A stretch of 64,000 nt of DNA from assembly GCA_013289665.1 (NCBI GenBank), contig JABCZN010000013.1, positions 85,341 to 149,340 on the forward strand, read 5' to 3'. Below are positions 34,856-45,900 of this stretch, piece after piece; positions within the stretch are counted from its first letter, which is position 1; each line of letters opens with the position of its first letter. The DNA is from Acidobacteriota bacterium (GTDB lineage: Bacteria > Acidobacteriota > Terriglobia > Acidiferrales > UBA7541). A model generated the notes under the pieces. That model saw only the letters and a program-made list of their open reading frames with translations. It was not told the origin of the DNA and ran no database searches. The position numbers were made by a program, and so were the translations under genes.

Positions 34856-37099
34856 ATGCGCCGATTCGCTGCTATCGCCCTATTGTTGGTGGGCAAAGCT
34901 GCCTTCGGTTCCCCTCCCGACCCGTGCTCGCTCAGTTCGACGGCAACCGATGCCACAGTCACTGTCGCCATTCCGGATGGCCGGACCTCGTTTCGAGAGG
35001 GTGAAGTTATTCCCCTAGTGCTGTCGTTTACGTCTACGGCGGACAAACGCTACTGGGCCGACAACCGCAATTATGACCGCAGCGGCCGGCTGAGCATTGA
35101 GAGCTATTGCGTCGAACCCCCGGCGCGTGATCCGCTCGCCGATTATTTCCGCGCTGGCGCCTTTATGGGAGGCGGATTAGGCAACACGCAACAGCTTTCC
35201 GACAAACCATTCACCGCGACTGCCGAGTTGAATGAGTGGAGACAACCTGCGCCTGGACACTATCGGCTGTACGTTGTGAGCTATCGGGTGTGGCGTCCAC
35301 CGGACCCGGGCGAAGCGACTCCCTACGGCCGCGTCTCGCTGACCCTGCGCTCGAACACGATTGAGTTCGAAATAGTCAAAGTGGATTCCGATTGGCGCAA
35401 CAAGCAATTGCTGGACGCCACTGCGGCTTACCAGAACGCGGCTGACGACGAGCAGAGAAAAGCAGCCCGTAAACTGCGGTTTCTGAACACGAAGGCATCG
35501 GCGGAAACACTCGCAAAGATGTTCTGGGGTTTGAACGACCAACCCGGAGGATGGGATCTGATGTTCGGGCTCTTCGGCTCGCCTTACCGTGCGGAAGCGA
35601 CTGCGGCCATGCAGCGTGAAATCAACAATCCCGACCACCCGATCACGCAGGATTTCTTGCACATGCTCACCAAGTTGCAAATCAACGCCGATACCTCGTG
35701 GGACCCGCCGGCGTATGATTCCGCGCATCCGGAAGTTTCGCAGGAGTATTGGCGCAAAAGGCAGACGCATGAACGTGAGCTGATGCAGGTGGCGATCGCG
35801 ACAACCGTAGCGGCTCTCCCGCAGAAAACGGGCCGCGCTCGCTCCCTGACGGTGCAGGCGCTCGCAGAGTCTTCTGATCTGCTTGATGGCTCGACTGCAT
35901 CGCAAATTCGCAAACAGCTGATCGCTGCGTGGGGAGATCTGCCGGAAAAGACGAAGCAGGAGTTGATCCAGTATCGTTGGCCGCTCATCGCTGGGCCGGA
36001 CATGTTGCCCACCCTTAAAGAGTTTGCATCGCGCCCGGCGCCGCCCTTCCGGACTATGGACGCGATGGCCCGCGATGCCGCGATCCAACATATCTACGAG
36101 CTCGATGCCACGGAAGGACGCTCGTTAATTCTTCGCGACTTGCGCGACCCGCGGGCACAACCCTCCATTTCGCTGGTTAAACTGCTCACCGCCGATGAGC
36201 TACGGCCAATCGTTCAGGAAGCGGTCGGAAGAATCGAGAAGAGCGACGCTCGTGAGCTCGATTATCACTTGGTTGAGCTTTATGGGGACGCACCGGCGCT
36301 GGTCGGAATGAAGACCGTGTTTAACGACCACCTCGGTCAATGGGCGTGCGATCCGCAAACGGCCATGTTGCGCTTCTTCCTCAGACTCGAACCTGAATTC
36401 GGCGCGAAGGCGGTGGAAGTTTCGCTCGCCGCCAGGAAAGTGACCGGTTGCTACCACTTCCTGTTGCAGGAATTGGGAGACGCTCTGCCCAAGGTCGAGC
36501 CACTAGCGATTAGCGCGCTCGACGACACCGACCTCGAAGTCGCCAACGATGCCGCGCTGGCATTGGGGCACTGGGGAACGGCAAGCGCGGAAGCGGCGTT
36601 GTGGGCGCGGCTGAAGCGTTTTCACCAGCAATGGCAAGTCCGTGAGGGCGAGTTGCGCGCGACGCCCCCGTACACTGATCCGATTGCGCGCGCGACAGCG
36701 CTGGAGAGCACGCTCGTGAACTCCATCGCGACAGGCACAAACTGGATATGCGGCCCCGAAAAACTAGCGCAACTGAGCGCGCTCGCTTCGCCTCGGCAGC
36801 AGATACAAGTCGCAACCTGGAGTAAGGAATGGGCGCAGGGCCAAGCCTTGATCCTGCCCAACTGGTATCCCGAGGGCCGCTTGAGCTTCGGGGTGCTGCA
36901 GTATTCGAATTTGGATGAGCAACAGTTCAGGGCGAAGCTGTCCCAGATGCCGCCCGGGATGAAGTTGTACTTTCAGATCTGGAAGCCGGGACAGATTTCG
37001 CCACCCGTGAGCATGGAAAAGCAGGAAGCAGTGTTCGAGGCGTTGCACAGTCATGCTGCGCAATTCGAGGTGGGAATCGAAAAGAAGAGCGATCCTTAG
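34856..37099 (+). CDS. Secreted helical-repeat protein of unknown function
   Basis: A 747-residue protein with a signal peptide (MRRFAAIALLLVGKAAFGSP). Residues 25-180 look like a beta-sandwich (VAIPDGRTSFREGEVIPLVL, then YVVSYRVWRPPDPG). The remainder is mostly helical with HEAT-like spacing, for example AISALDDTDLEVANDAALAL near residue 565. No enzyme motif is visible. Starts at GTG 34850 and ATG 34856 are equivalent. It has no operon partner. Related proteins are common among acidobacterial exported proteins of unknown role, as far as I recall. Confidence 0.7.
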   Translation: MRRFAAIALLLVGKAAFGSPPDPCSLSSTATDATVTVAIPDGRTSFREGEVIPLVLSFTSTADKRYWADNRNYDRSGRLSIESYCVEPPARDPLADYFRAGAFMGGGLGNTQQLSDKPFTATAELNEWRQPAPGHYRLYVVSYRVWRPPDPGEATPYGRVSLTLRSNTIEFEIVKVDSDWRNKQLLDATAAYQNAADDEQRKAARKLRFLNTKASAETLAKMFWGLNDQPGGWDLMFGLFGSPYRAEATAAMQREINNPDHPITQDFLHMLTKLQINADTSWDPPAYDSAHPEVSQEYWRKRQTHERELMQVAIATTVAALPQKTGRARSLTVQALAESSDLLDGSTASQIRKQLIAAWGDLPEKTKQELIQYRWPLIAGPDMLPTLKEFASRPAPPFRTMDAMARDAAIQHIYELDATEGRSLILRDLRDPRAQPSISLVKLLTADELRPIVQEAVGRIEKSDARELDYHLVELYGDAPALVGMKTVFNDHLGQWACDPQTAMLRFFLRLEPEFGAKAVEVSLAARKVTGCYHFLLQELGDALPKVEPLAISALDDTDLEVANDAALALGHWGTASAEAALWARLKRFHQQWQVREGELRATPPYTDPIARATALESTLVNSIATGTNWICGPEKLAQLSALASPRQQIQVATWSKEWAQGQALILPNWYPEGRLSFGVLQYSNLDEQQFRAKLSQMPPGMKLYFQIWKPGQISPPVSMEKQEAVFEALHSHAAQFEVGIEKKSDP

Positions 37100-37250
37100 G
37101 ATCCTCAGAAACTGCAGGTAGGAGGAACGCTTAAGACAAGCCCGGAGTCGGGAGAGGCTTAACACATCCCAGCACTGCCCTGGGCGAAGAATGGCCACTG
37201 ATAAAACCAGAGCGGAATTTGACGGCACGATAAAAACACTGTTGAGCACT

Positions 37251-37805
37251 CTAGTGGCTGCTGGCGGACTTTTCGTGCCACCTGGTGGCGAGACCCAATT
37301 CGCGCCCAAACGCTTCTCTTAGCCAGTCTGGTGGGTTATGCGTTGTCTTGATTAATTCGCCAGCGATGAAACGCGCTACCAGCCGATGCCCCTTTCCGTC
37401 TGGCGTGTTGTCATACACGAGAACGTCATCGGCACGCTTTCGAGCCTCTGGGAGGCTCTTCATGGATTGTTTGTACGACTCTGGAATTGTGTTCAGCGGC
37501 ACGGACTGCCCTCCGCGACTCATTCGGACCAGAATGCGCCCAACATTCAGGTTGGGGTCTTCCGTAGAGATGAAAACGACTTTCGTGGCGTAACCAGCGT
37601 CTCTAGCGCTCTCCAGTAATTCGGTGTCTACGACGAGATCCTCAACCGCAAAGGAGCGCTGCTCGCGGAGGGCTGCTTCGCGCTGGTGCGAAATCGGGGG
37701 GATGAGGGTAGGAAAGGCTTCTTTCAAATGGGCGTCGTAGAACGTGGTCTTACCTGCGCCCATCGGGCCGGCGATGACAACCAGCAATGGTTTCTCTTGG
37801 CCCAA
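37251..37805 (-). CDS. Zeta-toxin-like P-loop kinase
   Basis: A 184-residue protein with Walker A at residues 13-20 (AGPMGAGKTTFYDAHL) and the layout of zeta-toxin/small nucleotide kinases: an Asp/Glu block (EDLVVDTELLESARDAGY), VVFISTEDPNLNVGRILVRM and a basic segment with SRGGQSVP. Zeta toxins phosphorylate UDP-N-acetylglucosamine and block wall synthesis. The product lies nine bases after a gene for a ribbon-helix-helix-like protein which may be its regulator or antitoxin; no epsilon-type antitoxin is recognised. It could equally be a housekeeping-like ATPase. Confidence 0.7.
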   Translation of the reverse strand: MGQEKPLLVVIAGPMGAGKTTFYDAHLKEAFPTLIPPISHQREAALREQRSFAVEDLVVDTELLESARDAGYATKVVFISTEDPNLNVGRILVRMSRGGQSVPLNTIPESYKQSMKSLPEARKRADDVLVYDNTPDGKGHRLVARFIAGELIKTTHNPPDWLREAFGRELGLATRWHEKSASSH

Positions 37806-37814
37806 AAGATGTCC

Positions 37815-38510
37815 TTATCTCGCTGTTTTGCGCGCCGTGGCGTCTGCCACCCCGCGCTGGAACCTTCCCGCAACTAAAGCTACAGGGTACCGTTTCCCAG
37901 AAGACGCAACCTCGACGGTTCTTTTGAGTTTGGGGTCATACTCGTAGCGTGAGCCGTCTGGAAACGTGCTTCTCGGTCCCTCTTGCCGGCCAGCAAGATT
38001 CCCGAGCGCCTCTACCAGTCGCTGGCGCTCCGCCGTGCTCATTTGGTCGTAGCTGGCTGACTTCTGTGTTGGCCTAGAGGGAAGTCTTGGCTTGGTTAAC
38101 CGTTGTTTCGAGTAGTAGGCCGCCAACCCGCTGTTCACGAGTTGATTGATCGAGCAGCGTCGGGTTTCGGCCACGTTATGAAGCTTCCGAATGAGGCGCC
38201 GAAGCAGGACTACCTGTGTCTCCCGTGCGGTTTGTTTCTTCTTGCCTTGAAGAGTGACAAGCTTGACGGTGTCGAGGTTGACGGCGAGCAGCGCGTCGTT
38301 GATCGAGGCGGACAAATCCCCTTGGTACCTCCGCTTCGCGCGAAGCAGTTTGTCCAGACCGACCAGCAAGCGTATGTTGAAGACATCGAAACCGACGTTT
38401 CTACGGATTGCCACAGGCCGCACCAACATCCTTATGAGGAGTCCGCGCGGCGGCACTGCCACGGCGGTCCGCTCCGTACGATATGTACATCGTCCTGATG
38501 CATGCTTCAA
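37815..38510 (-). CDS. RHH-like protein paired with the zeta-like kinase
   Basis: A basic protein of up to 231 residues. Two segments look like ribbon-helix-helix units: RYQGDLSASINDALLAVNLD near residue 61 and TRRCSINQLVNSGLAAYYSK near residue 116. The C-terminal part is basic with GSRYEYDPKLKRTVEV. The true start is unclear: ATG 38510 or the internal ATG at 38429. Its gene is nine bases upstream of the kinase gene, in the usual order of antitoxin-toxin operons. The family is not recognised with certainty, and it could be a partition or mobilisation accessory protein. Confidence 0.5.
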   Translation of the reverse strand: MKHASGRCTYRTERTAVAVPPRGLLIRMLVRPVAIRRNVGFDVFNIRLLVGLDKLLRAKRRYQGDLSASINDALLAVNLDTVKLVTLQGKKKQTARETQVVLLRRLIRKLHNVAETRRCSINQLVNSGLAAYYSKQRLTKPRLPSRPTQKSASYDQMSTAERQRLVEALGNLAGRQEGPRSTFPDGSRYEYDPKLKRTVEVASSGKRYPVALVAGRFQRGVADATARKTAR

Positions 38511-38578
38511 CCAGACGGTGTGGAAAACACCTTTTCATCCTGTTTCCCTTTGGTCGCCGGTGCCGCAGTGATCTTTCG

Positions 38579-39016
38579 TCATTGTTGTTTCCCACCAGTG
38601 AGGACCTCCTCCAGCGTAGCTTTGTTCCGCGTCGCTACCTCCTGAGCGGCGAGGCGGAGAATCTTTGTGTATCTGAGTCTCGCCCGCGCGCGGGCCGCAG
38701 GCAGCACGTCCTCGGGAGGTTCAATCACGCAAGTCAGAACGTACTGTAACAGTGAATTTGTGAGGGCAACTTGTGTGTGGACCAGAGTGAAGAGGGACTG
38801 TACCTCCCTCGCCATATTCGCGAGAGTGGCCGCGATGCGGGCCTCCAGCTGGGCTGTCGCTTCTGTGTTATCGCCCTGCCGAAGTTCGTGCTCACACGCG
38901 GTGAGGATAAAGGCCTGTTCGGAGCGAAAGCCTCGCTCACTGGCGGCAGAGCGCACGCGGTCGCGAAATTCCCTGCTCGGGAACAGCAAATTCCTCTCGA
39001 TTCGATGTTTTTTCAT
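38579..39016 (-). CDS. Possible MobC-like/relaxosome accessory protein
   Basis: A 145-residue basic, helical protein. The start ATG 39016 is preferred because AGGAGG lies six to eight bases upstream. The N-terminus (NLLFPSREFRDRVRSAASER) fits a ribbon-helix-helix domain, followed by a long coiled-coil-like stretch (TAQLEARIAATLANMAREVQ). Accessory proteins of conjugation (MobC/TraJ type) often look like this, but the match is not decisive. It is divergent from the gene at 39403, and the phased repeat array lies between the two. Confidence 0.45.
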   Translation of the reverse strand: MKKHRIERNLLFPSREFRDRVRSAASERGFRSEQAFILTACEHELRQGDNTEATAQLEARIAATLANMAREVQSLFTLVHTQVALTNSLLQYVLTCVIEPPEDVLPAARARARLRYTKILRLAAQEVATRNKATLEEVLTGGKQQ

Positions 39017-39185
39017 CAGATTTCCTCCTCTTCTACCCGGTGGCACATTTGTGCCACAAATCGCCAGAATTCCGCCACCGACTAAAGATGTGAAGCAGTT
39101 CGACTTAAGCTCTAAATCGGGACACACATCGCCACATTCCTTTATGTTCCAATACCCACGAACAGCAACAACGAATTCCCGCCCA

Positions 39186-39350
39186 CCGTCCCTCTCTGTC
39201 CCCTAGTTGTCGTTATTTGTTTCCGACTGTCGCCTTTTGCCGCCAACTGTCCCTCAGTTGTCCCCTGCTTGTTTCAACGTGTTGCCAACTGTCGCCAGCT
39301 GTCCCCGGGTTGTCCCAATCTGTCCCCAATCGTCCTTTGTTATCCCCCGG
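39186..39350. repeat. Helically phased array of about sixteen 10-11 bp repeats
   Basis: The motif (C/T)TGTC(C/G)CC or a one- or two-base variant recurs with GTC (or its variant) at 39188, 39198, 39209, 39219, 39229, 39239, 39249, 39260, 39271, 39281, 39291, 39301, 39312, 39322, 39332 and 39342. The steps are 10, 11, 10, 10, 10, 10, 11, 11, 10, 10, 10, 11, 10, 10 and 10 bases, one helical turn. The strongest units are CTGTCCCC and TTGTCCCC. The array lies between divergent genes for two putative DNA-transfer proteins. It is not coding: no frame could keep 10/11 steps. It may be a centromere, an oriT-side wrapping site or an operator array. Confidence 0.8.
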
Positions 39351-39402
39351 AGCAATTTCCTTTGCCGCCCGATTTCCATGATACTATACATATACACCAT
39401 CG

Positions 39403-39834
39403 ATGTCGGCGTCAACTCCAAATCGCTTCCGCCTGACTCTGGAGAAACTCGCTGCCGAACCGCCTAGCACGAAAACCGCATTGGTCCGCCTCCTGCTGCC
39501 CGCGATTGAAGCAGCCTTCGCCTCAGGAAAGACCTGGAAGGACGTATGGCAATGCCTTGCAGACGATGGCCTGAACATGAGTTACGAGACCTTTCGGAAA
39601 GTCCTGTCGCGAGCCCGAAAAAAGGCGCGCGCGTCCGCGGCCCCAAGCGGAAAAAGTCCTGAACTCCCGAGCGTCGGGTCCCTAGGTAAAGCGGACGCCG
39701 CGCCCCGTGATCCACTGGCGAATCTAAAGCGGCTAGAGCAAAACCGGCCTGGATTTCACTGGCGAGCTACCCCGAGCGCGAAAGACTCGGACATGTCGTG
39801 GGCCGAATGGCGTGAGAAGAACAAGCGCCAGTGA
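39403..39834 (+). CDS. TraK-like small DNA-binding protein
   Basis: A 143-residue protein whose middle reads KTALVRLLLPAIEAAFASGK, then WKDVWQCLADDGLNMSYETF and RKVLSRARKK. This helical pattern (a low-complexity helix, then W-x2-V/I-W and GLxMSYxTF) is typical of TraK/MobC-like plasmid transfer proteins that bind at oriT. The rest is basic and Pro/Ala-rich and probably disordered. A TATACATATAC tract precedes its start. The phased array ends about 50 bases upstream. No relaxase is present, so the element would depend on another plasmid for transfer. Confidence 0.55.
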   Translation: MSASTPNRFRLTLEKLAAEPPSTKTALVRLLLPAIEAAFASGKTWKDVWQCLADDGLNMSYETFRKVLSRARKKARASAAPSGKSPELPSVGSLGKADAAPRDPLANLKRLEQNRPGFHWRATPSAKDSDMSWAEWREKNKRQ

Positions 39835-39903
39835 GAGCGGCACAAAAAGTGCGCCACCTTTCAGTGCCAGACGGAAGTATTCCCGTTCGTTCTGCACTAC
39901 GAT

Positions 39904-42900
39904 TCAATGGACTCGTAACCCCCGCACTAAGCCCGTCTGGAGTGGGGCACCAGACCCTTGCGCTTCCTTCACTGCAAAACGAGCGGGCGGCACAGAGGCT
40001 CGTGCTTCCGGATTGTAATAATCGTAGAGGATGGACTCTGAAGACTGTGCTGTCATCGGGAATCGGGCCTTCAACGAAAAGGAAAACGTCGTGCCACCGG
40101 CACGCGGCCAAAGATAGAAGACCACGCGATCAGGCTGAACTTCATAGCTTTGTAGGTCCCAGCCAGAATCAGCGACGGCGGAGTCAAGGGAAGCGCGATC
40201 TACGTCCGCGCCCGGAGGCAAGCCGACTTCAGCCAGCATCATGCCGTAGCCGCGAAAACCGACGCGCTCAGCATGAACGGTGCAACGAATGGAATCGCCA
40301 GGAGAAGCCGTGGGGCGGTCGAACTGGACTGAGTAGCGCAAAGATTCCCGGTCGCCGCTGCGAACGGAAGAAGTGGTCACGGCGGAATCAGTCCAAGGCA
40401 GGTAGTAGCTCGCGTTGACATATGCGCTGGCGTGCGTGGACGGGCCGCCACGAACCTCGATGGTGTGCTTTCCTGGCGAGAGGAATTGTGTGAGGTCGGC
40501 GCGTTGTGGTGTGAGTTGGCGGATATCTGCTGAAGCCGAAAATTGTGGGCCGGATTTTCCGTCGACGAAGATGACCATGGGCGAGCGGGATGAGTCGACA
40601 GTGGAGGTGGGGCCCAATTGGTGGATCAACGTTTGCAGAACGTCAACCGTCGCTTGTGTGGAGTACCACACGCCGTACTGATCCTTGTTTTTGAGTAGGA
40701 AGAGAGTCCCCCGGTTGAGGGAGCGATCAATCTCGGTCGAAGAATGGCTTTGCTGTTTAGCGATGGCCAGGGCATCGAGGACGAGAGCCGTAGTTTCGAT
40801 TCGACCGGTGTATCCCCAACCATGAAAGATGGTGTTGCGCTGAAGGTCCCAGTAGCTGGCTTCACCTTCGGAGTGTTCGAGAGAGAAGAGCGTAGCGATC
40901 TCTCGGGACGCGTCTTCTGTTGCAGCGAGCTTTGCGAGTGCAATGAGGGCGATGTCGTAAGGGTCGGAATTGGCGTGACTGGATTTCGCGAAGTACTCGA
41001 TCGCCTTGTGTATCGCTTGGCGCTCAACTTCGATGTCCTTGTCCTTGGGGTTGCGATGTTGAAGATCACGCGCGAGGACCTCGACTACATAGGCCGTCTC
41101 GTAAAGTGCAGAAATCTCCAGGAATTTGCCTTTTGAATCTTTCTCCATCCAAGCGCCCTGCGGTGTGGCCTGCTGCAGCAACCAGCGCCGCGTAGCAGCA
41201 ATAATGTCTGGATCCGCTTCTGTGAATTCCGAAGCCTCCGTCAGGAAGCGAAGGGCGTAAGCCGACACAGGGATTTCCGGTTCGCCCTTGCCCCACAGGG
41301 AGAAGCCGCCGGCGGGTTCGCGGTAGCGCAGCAATTTCGCATAGGCCAGCTGAAGGTAATGGCTCGCCCGGGCATCGAGTGGAGAGGAAGGAAAATGTTG
41401 GGACTTTTGAAGCTGTAGCCAGAGCAGGCTGGGATAAGCCGAGGAGATTGTTTGCTCAGCACAGCCATAGGGTCGCTCCATGATTCCTTCGATCGCGTCG
41501 CTGACGTGGGCGATCAGATTGGGATAGAGAACCAGCTCGGCTTCGACCGATCCAGGAAGAGCGCTCGCCGGGATTTCAATCGAAAGCGAGGTGTTGCGAA
41601 GGAAGATGGAACTGGACTGGGCAAGGCGTTGCTGGCCGTCAGCATGGATTCGGATTTTCTTTTCGATGGCGTCGCTATCGTTTGCAGAGGAACGGTTGAA
41701 AGCGCTAAGGCGCTGCTTGGCGTCCTTCGTGGGCACTGCGGCGCGGAAGGAAAAAGTCTGCTCGGCGTAGTCTCCGGCAGGAACGTTGAGTTGGACCGTG
41801 CGCGGGGAGAGGGCCTGTGACCACGGCTCTGCGGCCCAGTCGAGCGAGACAGATTGCGGCTTATCGAGATAATTGCGCACGGTCACCGGCAAATGGATTT
41901 CGTCGCCAACGGTGAGGACTTTAGGAGGTTCGAGCTCAGCGAAGAAGGGAAGAAAAGCGCGGATGTCTGTGGAACCCGTGGCGATATGTCCATCTAGCGT
42001 GGAGGCGATGACGGAAACTTTCCAGGTCGTGATGCTGTCAGCGAGAGGAACCTTGACCGTGGAATGGCCGGCGCGATCGGTATGAATTTCCGGCTGCCAG
42101 AGAAGCGTTTCAGGAAAATACTGGCGGAGACGAGGCGTGGCCAGGGGGGTGTTAATTTGACCCGAAGCGGCCCCCGATTTGGTGGTGAGGCCGACCTTTC
42201 CCGCAAGAACTGCGACAGAGGACGATTCGGTCTGGACCTGGACATTCTCAGCCGAGACTTCGACGGTCTCCGTGGCAGCACCAACGTTTAGCTTGACCTC
42301 GACATCGGTAACATTGCTGGACAGCACTGGAATGCTGGTCAGAACGTAAGAGCGAAAACCGGGGCTTTCGACCAAGACCCGGTAGGTGCCCGGAGGAAGA
42401 TTGGAGAGCAGGCAGAGTCCCTGATCGTTGGAGGTTCCCTCGTAGGCAACTCCCGTAGCTTCGTTGGTGAGAGTGATCTTCGTGTTGGGGATTACCGCGC
42501 CAGTGGGATCCTGAACGAAGATACGGACCGCACCCGAGTTGCCGCTGTAGAAGGGCTGGAGTTTCTGCGGAGTGGCGGGCGTGCCTGTGGGATTGCCCGG
42601 TTCCTCGAGGAAGGGTGAGGCGAATTTGGCGAGGACGAAGTCATCTGCCGTATAAGGGGTGAGGTCCGGGCCATCACTGACGATGCTGATGCCCTTCGTG
42701 GTGCGCGTAACCGGAGTTTGTGAAGTGACTGCATTCTGTCCGTAGGCGCGCAGTGTGATCTTGTCGGTGTAGCCCATTTCCAAGGTAGGGACCACGCGGT
42801 ACGGCCGGCCCCACGGATCGCGGAGAGCATTCCAGTCGATCGCGTGATCGGCCATCACTTTGCGGAATTCCTCTTCGGTTTCCGGGAAATGGGCGGAGGA

Positions 42901-45900
42901 TTTTGCATTTTCAAAAAGAGCATCGGAAATGCGCTGGGCGGTCTCGCGAAAGTAGGGCATGTTTTGAACGGAGACCTGCAAATCGTCCCAATCGCCGGTG
43001 GGATCATTTGGGCCTGAGCGAAAGCGTTTGTCTGGGCCAGCGCTGAGCACTTTGATGGTGTAGTTGTCGCGGTCGATTTCGAATAGGAAGTTGTAAGGCG
43101 TGCCCCAAGGATCGACGAAACTGGAAAGTGAAGTGCGCTCCTGTGCGAAGGCAGCTTCGAGGGTGGCCTGGTCACGAATGTAGCCGCCGGTGTGTGTGTG
43201 ATATGCATCGATAACCGCGCGCAGGCGCTTGGCGTCGAACTCGAAGAAGGGCCGCGAGAGGCTCATTGCTGTGAAATCGTCGGCGGTTTTGAGACTTTTG
43301 TCAGGACCTGCGCTGTTAAATTCGAAAACTTCGTTCATCCACTGATAGGTACGCCGGGGGTGGAAACGTTGTCCCCACGGATCTCTCAGGGTGGAGGCGT
43401 CAACGCCTTCGTCCTTTAGGAAACTTGCGTACTCCGCATCATTCTTCGGGAAATGACCTGTATTGGAGAAATGCTCTTGCAAGAGTTTGGCAACAGGATC
43501 GAGAGAGGCGTGAATCTGCTTCTGAAAAACCTGATTGAGGTAGCGGGGAGTATCGGAGGACTCCAGTCGCAAAGGCACGCCGCTGCGGTTGAAGAGCAGC
43601 GCCTGACCTACGAGTTCGAGGTCGGGAGGAACAGCAGCATCAGGGGCTCGATTGAGAAGTTGCTTCACGGAGACTCCGGCGATGGAGTCGTTATCCTCCT
43701 CAAAAGAATGGAAGCCAAGGCGCGGATCGATGCTTTCATACCCCCCGATGAAGAGACTGGCTTCGGTGCGAGCTAGCTCTTCAAGCGCCTGATCGTAAAC
43801 GAGCAGTCCGAGCGCACCCTCGGCGGGTTCACCTTCTGAGCCGCGCACGTGGAGATTTACGGTTGCCGCTTCGCCGGGGCGATAAGTCGACTTCACCGGT
43901 TTGACATCCAGTCGAAGATTCGTTGGCTTGGGAAACAGAACGGAAGCTGCGGCCATCCGCGAATACATGGAGTAAGACTCAGTCTCAATGTTGAGGGGAT
44001 AGACGGCGAGTGCAATCGTGCCGGTGTACTGTTTGTCGGGCGGGAAAGTGACGTGCGCCGAGGCATGAGAAAGGTTAACTTCCTGGGACGCCAGGATAGT
44101 TTGCGTGTCAGTTTGCACGACTTCTACGCGGACGCGTGGTTGTGGCACGGAAGATTCGAGTTCGGCTTCGATGCGATCGTCGGGCTTCAAAATCGCTTTT
44201 TCCGGAGTGATACGAAGAGCCGGGCCTTCTTGCAACGAATAAGATTCGAGGTGGTGGCCGGTGCGGCCGTCGAGAGTTTTGGCTTCCAGGGCAGCGTAGA
44301 TGCGCTCGACATCCTTATCCCTATCCTTTTCTTTTCGGAGGGGCTCGGAGAAACGGACCCGGCCGATGCCGTAACGATTAGTGCGGACGTGCGCCGTGGC
44401 AAAAGGCTGGGCCGGCTGCTTTAATGAGGTGGTGTCGGAGGGATCTTGTGTATACAGGTTGACGAGAACGTCAGCGGCAGCGGGCGTTCCGTCCGCGAAA
44501 GAGCTTGAAAGGTAAAACACAGTCCGAAGGCCAATCGGCAGCGCTCCGCCAATATTCAGCACATAAAGATGGATCGCGTCGCGAGAGATGCGGACGTCGA
44601 AGTGGCGCTCCTGGGTGCGCTTGGAGGAGGCGTCGGTCACGTAAGCGGCATAACGAAGATCTTCGAAGCGCTTCCAGTCGGTATCCTCCAGGTCGGAGTG
44701 GTCTTTGGAGAGATTGAGCGTAGCGCGGAACTCGTTCTTGGCGTCGAGTTCGCCTTCCTGAGCCTGCCCCTCTTCGGCTTCCCATTTCTGTTCACGATAG
44801 TTCCATTCACGGTGAGCTTCGCGGACGATGCGGACGTGGCCACGAAGAACTGGCTTGCCAAACATGTAGTTGGCGCGGACGGTCAGATCAGCGTTCTGGC
44901 CCGGGAGATAGAAGGGCTGGTTTGCGACGACGTTCACTGTGAACGTGGGAAGTTCGTACCGGGAAATGCGGATGAGTTGGTTTCCTTGCAACTCCCTGCT
45001 GTCGGCATCTCCGGTAATGTCGGCGGAGACGCGGTAGCTGCCTAGTTTCTGGGAGGACGGAATGGTCCAATCGGCAGAAGCAATGCCGAAGCGGGAAGTT
45101 TCCGCGTCAGTGGAGAAGATGACGGCTTCGTCGGGATCGTGGACGACGAAACGCAGAGGATGCTTGGCCCAGGCGTGGCGCTGGTCATCGAGAACGAGGG
45201 CGCGCATGTGCAGGGTTTGGTCGGGCTGGTAGAGAGGCTTGTCGGTAGAAAGCAAAACAGCGGCGCGGCGCCAGTAGTGGAGAGTAGCGGCCAGGGAATT
45301 CCGGAAATTGCCACGAGTGCCCCGGATTTCAAGGTCCACCTGTTGGTCATCGGGTGCGCCCGGCATTTCGGGAAGATGGAACGTTAGCAGCGCTTCGCCA
45401 CGGGAATTGGTTCGGGCCTGAGCTTTCATACCTTTTGGAGTGTCCTCGTCTTCATCGCCGAAGGAGGCGCTGAGAGACACGCCGGGGACGGGTTTGTCGG
45501 AATCAGGGCGTGTGGCCCAGACGCGAGCAACGTAGGTGCGGCCCATGCCGATCGCATCGAGGCCTAGAAAGCGAAGCTCAAACAGGTCAGGGATCAGCGC
45601 ATAGGGCGAAAGAATTCCGGAGATTACAGGCGCGGAGCTTCCTTCAAGCCTCACTTCGTAAAAAAGGCGGGAACTCGAAGCGTCTTGGAGGCCGTTCACG
45701 GGGATCCAGGTAAGCGGAAGCTCAGCCCGCTGCGGAGTAGAACTGAGATGCACGGAAACAGAAGCTTCGGCTAGCAGTTTGTCATCGGGGCCCAGAATCT
45801 TGGCGGCGAGTTTGGCGTGCAGGGATTTGGGGGCGTTTGCCGAGAGATCGATGGAGAAGACGGAAGTCTTTTCCTTCAAAGCGAGACGCGCCCCGGCTTC

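Noticed and set aside
39207..39467. 86-codon frame through the phased array
   Set aside because: 10 and 11 base steps would shift frame each time; composition is Cys/Pro-rich chance sequence.
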